18,377 nt of DNA from Crocinitomicaceae bacterium (GTDB taxonomy: Bacteria; Bacteroidota; Bacteroidia; Flavobacteriales_D; Crocinitomicaceae): contig JAURNA010000239.1 in NCBI GenBank assembly GCA_030830385.1, positions 1 to 18,377 of the forward strand, read 5' to 3'. Positions 13,710 through 18,377 of this stretch are shown here, one piece after another (the first letter of the stretch is position 1; each line of letters starts with the position of its first letter). The notes beneath the pieces are model-generated. The model was given only the letters and a program-made list of their open reading frames with translations, did not search any database and was not told the DNA's origin. The translations under genes and the position numbers were made by a program.

Positions 13710-15701
13710 CTAGCGCGACTCGAACAACTCTGCTGCCGATTGTTGCGTTTCGGGATGTTCCAACCGACGCCTGGCCTCTTGAATTTGTTGATCATCCGGA
13801 TGAATCTTTACATACTGTCTGGATAGCTGCAAGGCATCCTTGTACGACTTCGTGTAGATTGCGCAGTGAATTCCTGTCCGAAGCGCTCTGGCCTCGTCCG
13901 GATATTTTTCACGGATCATGATCTTAGCCGTCTGATAGGCATTTTCGTAATCACCCATCAGGAAGTAAGCCTCGGTTAATCCCAGTATATGGATGCGGTT
14001 GGAAGCGTCTTTCCGGAGTGCTTTGAGATGAAATTCGACAGCTTTTCCGGGTTTTCCTGATTTGCGATAGAAGGCGCCGAGTAAATGCAGCAGGGATGCG
14101 TACTCAATGTCTTTTTCTGCCGCATACGGTTCCAGCTCCACAAGGGCCTCATTCAATCGACGTTGGTAGGCCTCCTTATTTTCTTCGAGTGCAAGTCCGT
14201 GTTCAATTTGTTTGGCAGCGTATATCCAATACGTCTTAAACGTGTGTTTTCCGATGTCCTCAAATCGATGTGACAATCTGTTTTTGTTGTGATGGATCGG
14301 TACGATTAATCCCGCAACTAACGCGATGCCGATAATCGGAAAGAGGAGTTGCATTTTGACAGTGTCCAGTGATTCATCTTTCAAAATGGCGATCACAAAG
14401 AAAAGAAATACGGGAGCTGGTAACGCCATAAGATCACAATCCACCGGCATCCCCAACAAGGGGTTCAGCATGAAGAAAAATCCAGCAAAAAAGATGAACG
14501 TTACACCTGTGGCCATGATTTCCAGGCGATTCCACCGGATGCGCTTGCGCCATTTCGTCAGGGAAAGTAGCAATACGAGAAGTGCTGATCCCGACCAGAA
14601 AAAAAGGAGATTCGCGTAGTCCAGAAGGTGATTGAACCCCAGCAGGTTGTATCGGTCGAGTGGAGATTCCGGGGAGAAAAGAGGAAGGAAGAGTCGATCC
14701 ATTACGTCGACTTCTGATGTCAGAAAGCGAGGGTCGGCATGATCTTTAAAAACCAGAAAATACAGGACGAGAAGAGCAAGGAACGCGGGGGCCAAAATCC
14801 AAAAAAGCACTTTTCTCCAGTTGACCTTCTTCCAAAGGACGGCAGGTTGCGTAAAGTAAAAAATGATTGCAAACAGCAGGATCGGAGCTAGCAGCAGAAG
14901 CGAGGAAAAGTGAAATTTAGCAGCCAGAAAATAGCAAAGTATCAGTGCGATCATTCTCCGTGAAGCAGGCTCCCGGAGGTACAGCAATAGCTGCATACAA
15001 AAGAGAGAAATAAACAAGTACGAAGGTGCGTACACTTCGAATCTACCAAAGAAACTCATCAGAAACGGACCGCTGCACAAAATCAGAATTGCGATGAGCT
15101 TGCCCCCTGATCGTTTGAAATATACGTGAGCAAAAAGCAGCGAAGCGAATACATACACCCCACCCATAATGGCATCCACGTAGCGAAAGGTGAGTTCGGG
15201 ACCGATGCCGAGTTGATTGGCAAGTACCATCACACCGTTCAAGACCGTTCGTTCACCAATTTTGGGATTCAATACATGGAAGTCTCCAAAAACAGCGAGA
15301 TGATCCACGGCAGAGCCATTTTCATAGGCGTACAGCAGGTTTGCGCGAAATCGTGGAGCATCACCGAACACGTCGATGTGAATCGGGAAGAGATAGAAGC
15401 ACGTTCCTGCCAGTGTTGAAATGACAATTGCCGGGCCCAACGCAGGTCGCTTTTCATTCACTGATTGAAGCCAGGTAGTCAGTGCTTTCGGGACATTGAA
15501 AAAGAGTGAAAGGTAGAAAGCGATCCCGATGACCGCAAAGGAGACAACGGGGTTCAAATAGGCCAGAAAATGAACACCCCACAATTGTTCAGGAAAGATC
15601 CATCCGATGAGGTAGCAACACAGCATTGCAATCGTTGCGGCCCGAACGGCCGAATTGGAATCCCAACGACTTTTTGGGTTGGCTGCGGAAGGTTTTGTCA
15701 T
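13710..15701 (-). CDS. Polytopic membrane protein with C-terminal TPR repeats (GT-C-like)
   Basis: This is a large integral membrane protein of about 663 residues with roughly ten to twelve hydrophobic helices in the first ~470 residues and a soluble C-terminal part. A long loop after the early helices contains DVFGDAPRFR, and the next has PKIGERTVLNG. Acidic residues in this first large loop are typical of GT-C glycosyltransferases and their relatives, so a lipid-linked sugar transferase or similar envelope enzyme is possible but unproven. The C-terminal ~190 residues contain at least three TPR-like helix pairs (LLGAFYRKSGKPGKAVEFHL, GLTEAYFLMGDYENAYQTAK, and AIYTKSYKDALQLSRQYVK). The longest frame begins with GTG at 15722, overlapping the upstream gene. 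The ATG at 15701, four bases after that gene's stop, is the better start. It is the last gene before the terminator at 13680-13709. Confidence 0.8.
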   Translation of the reverse strand: MTKPSAANPKSRWDSNSAVRAATIAMLCCYLIGWIFPEQLWGVHFLAYLNPVVSFAVIGIAFYLSLFFNVPKALTTWLQSVNEKRPALGPAIVISTLAGTCFYLFPIHIDVFGDAPRFRANLLYAYENGSAVDHLAVFGDFHVLNPKIGERTVLNGVMVLANQLGIGPELTFRYVDAIMGGVYVFASLLFAHVYFKRSGGKLIAILILCSGPFLMSFFGRFEVYAPSYLFISLFCMQLLLYLREPASRRMIALILCYFLAAKFHFSSLLLLAPILLFAIIFYFTQPAVLWKKVNWRKVLFWILAPAFLALLVLYFLVFKDHADPRFLTSEVDVMDRLFLPLFSPESPLDRYNLLGFNHLLDYANLLFFWSGSALLVLLLSLTKWRKRIRWNRLEIMATGVTFIFFAGFFFMLNPLLGMPVDCDLMALPAPVFLFFVIAILKDESLDTVKMQLLFPIIGIALVAGLIVPIHHNKNRLSHRFEDIGKHTFKTYWIYAAKQIEHGLALEENKEAYQRRLNEALVELEPYAAEKDIEYASLLHLLGAFYRKSGKPGKAVEFHLKALRKDASNRIHILGLTEAYFLMGDYENAYQTAKIMIREKYPDEARALRTGIHCAIYTKSYKDALQLSRQYVKIHPDDQQIQEARRRLEHPETQQSAAELFESR

Positions 15702-15705
15702 GGTG

Positions 15706-15930
15706 TCAATCTTCCCATCCACAGAGGGTTAATTTCGTCGACTTTGCGTTTGAGCGTGTCGTTTTTACAACCTCATGTTTGCAGGAATTCAATCCGCGGC
15801 AGTCCTTTGTGAAATGATAGCGTTTCGCCGATTTACTGTTGCAGATGTATACGAACGTTTCCTCCCGGGTTGGGGGGAAATCGACAGGGTCGGAAATCAG
15901 GGCAATGGTTGCGATCAATAATTTGAGCAT
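15706..15930 (-). CDS. Small exported Cys-rich protein (conserved Bacteroidota type)
   Basis: This 74-residue protein begins MLKLLIATIALISD, a short signal-like segment. The mature part has the pattern VYICNSKSAKRYHFTKDC, then RGLNSCKHEV, and ends LTLCGWED. The Y-H-x-x-x-x-C-R-G-L-x-x-C-K-H layout with a final C-G-W resembles small Bacteroidota proteins I have seen, and recalls the Ada-like zinc or DNA-binding hairpin (x-Y-H-x-x-x-C ... C). Four cysteines and three histidines in 45 residues could bind metal or form disulfides. The longest frame starts with a GTG at 15933; the adjacent ATG at 15930 is preferred. It lies between riboflavin synthase (53 bases upstream) and the TPR membrane protein (4 bases downstream), so it probably shares their transcript. 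Function unknown. Confidence 0.72.
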   Translation of the reverse strand: MLKLLIATIALISDPVDFPPTREETFVYICNSKSAKRYHFTKDCRGLNSCKHEVVKTTRSNAKSTKLTLCGWED

Positions 15931-15983
15931 CACTAAAAATAGCGAATCAAATTGAAAATGAAATGCTTCGTTCGTGCAAGTGC

Positions 15984-16568
15984 CTATTGGTTTTGTGCCA
16001 TCAGTCGTGCTACGTACTTACCGATGATGTCGAATTCGAGATTCACACGATCGCCGGGTTTGATCAGGTGGAAATTGGTATGCTCGTAGGTATACGGTAT
16101 GATGCAGACGGAAAATTCACGGTCTTTTGAATCTACCACTGTGAGGCTGGTTCCATTGATGGTGATGGACCCCTTTTCAACGGTTACCTGATTGCCTGCA
16201 TAGCGAAACGTGTACTTCCAACTTCCGTCTTGTTCTTCCACCGAGACGCAGGCTGCTGTGGTATCGACATGGCCCTGAACAATGTGTCCATCCAACCGAC
16301 CGCCCATTTGCATGCAGCGTTCGAGGTTTACTTTTGTGCCTGCCGTCCAGTCGCCGAGATTGGTTTTGTCCAGCGTTTCCCGGATCGCCGTAACGACGTA
16401 CTCATTTCCATTGATTTCCACTACAGTCAGACAGCAGCCGTTGTGAGCAACGCTCTGATCGATTTTGAGTTCGTTGGTAAATCCCGATTCTACCGTAAAA
16501 TGGATGTTGTCTCCTTCTGTAGTGACATTTCTCACGGTGCCCAACCCTTCAATAATTCCTGTAAACAT
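15984..16568 (-). CDS. ribE: Riboflavin synthase, alpha subunit
   Basis: Riboflavin synthase dismutates two molecules of 6,7-dimethyl-8-ribityllumazine to riboflavin and a pyrimidine. The 194-residue protein starts MFTGIIEGLG, the invariant N-terminus of the family. It contains the two homologous lumazine-binding repeats (about 1-95 and 96-190), with HNGCCLTVV in the first and the matching INGTSLTVV in the second. The join has GGRLDGHIVQGHVD. An open frame extends 77 codons upstream, but that part is out-of-frame translation of the preceding gene; the MFTG start at 16568 is certain. It starts two bases after the stop of the four-helix membrane protein, so they form an operon. No FMN riboswitch is visible upstream. 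Confidence 0.97.
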   Translation of the reverse strand: MFTGIIEGLGTVRNVTTEGDNIHFTVESGFTNELKIDQSVAHNGCCLTVVEINGNEYVVTAIRETLDKTNLGDWTAGTKVNLERCMQMGGRLDGHIVQGHVDTTAACVSVEEQDGSWKYTFRYAGNQVTVEKGSITINGTSLTVVDSKDREFSVCIIPYTYEHTNFHLIKPGDRVNLEFDIIGKYVARLMAQNQ

Positions 16569-16570
16569 GA

Positions 16571-16972
16571 TTAATTCTTTTGTTTTTTCAAGGAAAGGAA
16601 AGCAAATGCAATAGCAAGCGCTCCCATGACATCTACCACTGCGAACCATGTAGGATGGGGAATTTGCATCAGGTTCAAAATGGTTGCCAGCATGTGGAAT
16701 CCTACCACAATGTACAGTGGAGCACGCGAGGTTTTGCATAGGATTCTCGCTACGAGCAAACCGGAGAAAATACCCAGGAAATGAGCAGCGAGTGGCCACA
16801 TGTAATCAGCAGCGGTCATGGAGTTCATCGCTTCGATAAACGCTTCTGCATCATTGGGGTCTACACTTCTGAACGCCTCTGTCCCCGTGAACATGGCTAT
16901 CATTACGATTCCCATATTGACCACAAATGAAGTGGCGATCCCGGCAAGTGAGCCGAAAATTATCTTTTTCAT
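16571..16972 (-). CDS. Small four-helix membrane protein of unknown function
   Basis: This 133-residue protein has four likely membrane helices (about 4-28, 57-77, 84-103 and 107-127). An acidic loop lies between helices 1 and 2 (VDPNDAEAFIEAMN, 38-51), and a short basic tail ends KKQKN. Helix 3-4 contains the LMQIPHPTWFAVVDVMGAL motif; N-L-M-x-I-P-H-P-x-W-F is shared with many uncharacterised small membrane proteins of proteobacteria and Bacteroidota. A longer frame begins at 17032, but the extra 20 residues (MFHLDQFLRL...) look unlike a membrane N-terminus. I prefer the ATG at 16972, which gives MKKIIFGSLAG. It lies two bases before ribE, so it likely heads the ribE transcript. Its role, including any flavin link, is unknown. 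Confidence 0.78.
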   Translation of the reverse strand: MKKIIFGSLAGIATSFVVNMGIVMIAMFTGTEAFRSVDPNDAEAFIEAMNSMTAADYMWPLAAHFLGIFSGLLVARILCKTSRAPLYIVVGFHMLATILNLMQIPHPTWFAVVDVMGALAIAFAFLSLKKQKN

Positions 16973-16977
16973 ACGGA

Positions 16978-16985
16978 TAAATATA
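16978..16985 (-). promoter_or_regulatory. Weak -7-like box before the four-helix membrane protein and ribE
   Basis: On the minus strand TATATTTA is one base off TANNTTTG and ends five bases before the preferred ATG at 16972. If real, it implies a nearly leaderless transcript. I see no good -33 element. Evidence is position and box similarity only. Confidence 0.3.
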
Positions 16986-17122
16986 GCGCTTTTCAGGCTC
17001 GATAATCGCAGGAACTGATCGAGGTGGAACATTGTTTTTTTACGGTGAAATCAAACCTGAACGAATGCATATGAACACACGTATTCTGAATGCGACGTAC
17101 GGGGTATTCTGACAAGATTTGA

Positions 17123-17290
17123 ATGGTGAAATTCGGCGGTACCGATACCTTCAATCCGAACAAGAGTATGCAGAGGAAAACGAACCGTGGAGTGCTTTCG
17201 GTGCAGGAATCGAACCTGATTGATTCGGGTGATAAAGCGTTCGAATTTGCTGAAAAATCGCAAGATTCAACTGAATCTTGCGAAAAATGA
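17123..17290 (+). CDS. Possible short protein, 55 residues (uncertain)
   Basis: A short ORF starts at the ATG directly after an in-frame TGA (TGAATG) and encodes MVKFGGTDTF, then NPNKSMQRKTNRGVLSVQ, a stretch ESNLIDSGDKAFEFAEKSQD, and the end STESCEK. Codons often begin with G and end in C or T, as in real genes of this window. The product would be soluble, with a basic middle and an acidic tail. I recognise no family. Against it: no promoter box or Shine-Dalgarno is clear, its last codons form a terminator hairpin for the other strand, and a second plus frame over 17113-17223 also looks coding-like. It may be a small gene or a remnant. A 10-codon ORF (17090-17122) ends immediately before the ATG and could couple to it. 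Confidence 0.33.
   Translation: MVKFGGTDTFNPNKSMQRKTNRGVLSVQESNLIDSGDKAFEFAEKSQDSTESCEK
17253..17283 (-). terminator. Strong intrinsic terminator downstream of the NYN-LOTUS gene
   Basis: A perfect 11-base stem (TCGCAAGATTC / GAATCTTGCGA, 17258-17268 and 17273-17283) closes a 4-base loop. On the minus strand it is followed by five T residues (17257-17253). It lies 153 bases after the NYN stop codon and 8 bases after the TAG at 17292-17294 that closes the coding-like frame following that stop. On the plus strand the stem is flanked by A runs only, so it should work mainly for minus-strand transcripts. Confidence 0.75.
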
Positions 17291-17291
17291 C

Positions 17292-17435
17292 CTATCGAAG
17301 AACAATTACCTCTTTCGTGATGGTTTCATTTTTGTCGGAATAAATCAGTGTATAGCGGTGCTCGTTGTTTACGCCTGTAAAATGCCCAATGCAAAAGTAG
17401 TAGAGGCGATGATTGCTTTTTTGGGGACGTATTCT
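17292..17435 (-). other. Coding-like frame directly after, and in frame with, the NYN gene stop
   Basis: After the TAA at 17436-17438 the same frame stays open for 47 codons to a TAG at 17292-17294. The second half reads like protein: LYYFCIGHFTGVNNEHR, followed by YTLIYSDKNETITKEVIVLR, with the alternating pattern of beta strands. It has no ATG, GTG or TTG near its beginning, so it cannot easily be a separate gene. Options are stop-codon readthrough, a nonsense-truncated NYN gene, or the tail of a lost gene. The other minus frame over the first half (EYVPKKAIIASTTFALGILQ) is also open, so a frameshift is possible too. The transcript would cover it before the terminator. Confidence 0.3.
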
Positions 17436-18176
17436 TTATTTTCTCTTTGAGTCCCTGTTCCGAACATAAATCAACTTGTGTCGTCCTTTGCTGCTTTCGC
17501 GTTGTTCCACATCGAAACTTCCAATCGATTTGATCAATGGTGTGAGTTTTTCGAATCCGTAGTTTCGGGTATCAAAATTCGGTTGTTTTTTCTGGAGCAA
17601 ACTGCCGACATCGCCCAAAAATGCCCAGCCATCCTCGTCTGACAAATCATTGATCGTTGCTCGGATCAAATGGATTTCCTTCTTTGTAATGGGTTCCACT
17701 TCGGGTTCTGCTTCTTTGCTTTCTGCTTTTTGCTCGCTTTGCTTCTGGATGATTTCGATGTAGATGAAACGATCGCAGGCGACAATGAAGGGTGTCGGGG
17801 TCTTTTTCTCCCCTATGCCAATCACCAGCATTCCGGCTTCGCGAAGTCGGGTTGCGAGGCGCGTGAAATCACTATCGCTTGAAACCAGGCAAAAGCCGTT
17901 TACTTTCCCGCTATACAAGAGGTCCATGGCATCGATAATCATCGCTGAGTCCGTTGCGTTTTTACCCGATGTGTACGCATATTGCTGTACCGGTGTAATG
18001 GCATTGTCCAGTAGCAATTTCTTCCATTTGTTGAGGCCCGGTCGTGTCCAGTCCCCATAAATTCGTTTGATGGTTGGGTTTCCGTATTTGGTGATTTCCT
18101 CCATCATTTCCTTTACGTGTGCTGAAGGGATATTATCGCCATCGATTAAGACAGCCAGATTGCTATTTTGAGTCAT
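17436..18176 (-). CDS. NYN domain (LabA/DUF88-type) protein with C-terminal OST-HTH/LOTUS domain
   Basis: The N-terminal ~145 residues form a NYN (PIN-like) nuclease domain: AVLIDGDNIP (8-17; Asp12, Asp14), the KRIYGDWTRPGLNKW strand-helix (37-51) and KNATDSAMIIDAMDL (72-86; Asp76). The LVSSDSDFTRLATRLREAG motif (97-115; Asp101, Asp103) and a VIGIGE strand follow, so the acidic metal-binding residues are present. An acidic, Glu/Lys-rich linker (about 145-163) leads to a LOTUS/OST-HTH domain (about 165-238) with DDL-like NDLSDEDGWAFLGDVGSLL and FEKLTPLIKSIGSFDVEQR. NYN-LOTUS proteins are thought to bind and cleave RNA; the bacterial role is little known. The ATG overlaps the stop of an upstream frame as ATGA. 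A strong terminator lies downstream. The length of 246 residues is typical for the arrangement. Confidence 0.9.
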   Translation of the reverse strand: MTQNSNLAVLIDGDNIPSAHVKEMMEEITKYGNPTIKRIYGDWTRPGLNKWKKLLLDNAITPVQQYAYTSGKNATDSAMIIDAMDLLYSGKVNGFCLVSSDSDFTRLATRLREAGMLVIGIGEKKTPTPFIVACDRFIYIEIIQKQSEQKAESKEAEPEVEPITKKEIHLIRATINDLSDEDGWAFLGDVGSLLQKKQPNFDTRNYGFEKLTPLIKSIGSFDVEQRESSKGRHKLIYVRNRDSKRK

Positions 18177-18377
18177 CTAATTTTTGATTTTTCACCCGAG
18201 GACTTGCGCCAGGCAAAACCTACGTATGGAGTCTCACGAAAGATACGAAATTGTTTCCGCACCAAAATCAGCCCATTGAACCGGTGAGTTGAATTTACCA
18301 TATCTCTCAACGGCCAGCCCTTGTAAAAATCACAAAACGCCGAATAAAATGTTAAAAAAATAACTTTTACTTTTTTA
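18173..18377 (-). CDS. 3' end of an unidentified gene entering from the right edge (or a 42-residue ORF)
   Basis: On the minus strand a frame is open from the right edge to a TGA at 18173-18175, which overlaps the NYN start as ATGA. The 67 visible codons include FLTFYSAFCDFYKGWPLRDM, then NSTHRFNGLILVRKQFRIF and RETPYVGFAWRKSSG: aromatic and basic, not a membrane pattern. I do not recognise it. If it is a separate short gene, it would start at the ATG at 18301 (42 residues) behind a weak GAGAG. Otherwise it is the C-terminus of a larger protein. The first ~40 bases at the edge are very AT-rich, which could instead be a promoter region and favours the short version. The ATGA junction supports co-translation with NYN-LOTUS. 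Confidence 0.42.
   Translation of the reverse strand, partial: KKVKVIFLTFYSAFCDFYKGWPLRDMVNSTHRFNGLILVRKQFRIFRETPYVGFAWRKSSGEKSKIR

Larger units (their letters stand above)
16973..17435. other. Compact region between ribE operon and NYN gene, with short coding-like stretches
   Basis: This 463-base stretch has no long, recognisable gene. From left to right it holds the leader of the ribE operon (16973 to about 17040) and then two overlapping plus-strand frames that look coding-like, 17065-17223 with one in-frame TGA at 17110 and 17123-17290. Next come the strong hairpin terminator at 17253-17283 and a minus-strand coding-like frame at 17292-17435. The last shares the reading frame of the NYN gene after its stop. 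A tRNA T-loop-like patch at 17201-17218 does not extend to a tRNA. The best reading is one short gene or remnants of genes, described separately. Confidence 0.5.

Noticed and set aside
15984..16799. A 271-codon reading of riboflavin synthase
   Set aside because: The extra 77 codons are an out-of-frame reading of the preceding membrane protein gene; the invariant MFTG start is at 16568.
16973..17032. A 20-residue N-terminal extension of the four-helix membrane protein
   Set aside because: The longer start gives an unlikely polar leader, and MKKIIFGSLAG at 16972 is a normal inside-positive start for helix 1.
17195..17223. A T-loop-like sequence (GGTTCGATTCC on the minus strand) suggesting a tRNA or tmRNA end
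   Set aside because: The fifth stem pair fails, no acceptor strand pairs at the right distance, no CCA falls in the right place, and the plus strand there reads as coding-like codons.
17220..17450. 76-codon plus-strand frame opposite the NYN gene end
   Set aside because: It crosses the terminator hairpin, has no promoter or family match, and is antisense to the better minus-strand frame.

Overview
The window looks like a chromosomal core-gene segment of a Bacteroidota bacterium, most likely Flavobacteriales or a relative. The reasons are: a purH-mreB-mreC-mreD cluster in the order usual for that phylum; a DUF4286-rsmA pair; a dCMP deaminase-S41 protease pair; a secreted protein with a type IX secretion (T9SS) C-terminal sorting domain; few Shine-Dalgarno sites; and several exact matches to the Bacteroidota -7 promoter box TANNTTTG. 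The genus cannot be named from sequence alone. I see no insertion sequence, prophage, CRISPR array, rRNA or convincing tRNA.

Layout. From 1 to 3825 (minus strand) lie purH, mreB, mreC and the 5' part of mreD: the last steps of purine synthesis, then the rod-shape scaffold. From 3986 to 6814 (plus) come an orphan OmpR-type response regulator, then dCMP deaminase overlapping a membrane-anchored C-terminal processing protease. The gene at 6811-8385 (minus) encodes a secreted haem-copper protein: a cytochrome c-like CxxCH, a PHM-like copper monooxygenase core with all six copper ligands, and a T9SS tail. It meets the protease gene tail to tail in one shared CTAG. From 8463 to 11164 (plus) an unrecognised single-pass membrane protein, DUF4286 and rsmA are packed as an operon. 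From 11228 to 13700 (plus) follow a tiny membrane protein, ispD, metF and a small exported protein of unknown role.

From 13710 to 16972 (minus) there are, in transcription order, a four-helix membrane protein, riboflavin synthase, a small exported Cys-rich protein, and a large polytopic membrane protein with C-terminal TPRs, ending at a terminator that lies inside the 3' end of the facing gene. From 17123 to the right edge is the least ordinary part: a NYN-LOTUS RNA-binding/nuclease-type protein, coupled by ATGA to an ORF that enters from beyond the window, plus short coding-like stretches on both strands around a strong terminator hairpin.

Most of the window is housekeeping. The points worth a second look are the cytochrome-PHM-T9SS protein, the unknown 534-residue protein upstream of DUF4286-rsmA, the Cys-rich/TPR membrane pair next to riboflavin synthase, and the NYN-LOTUS locus. 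I did not find convincing evidence of a new multi-gene system.
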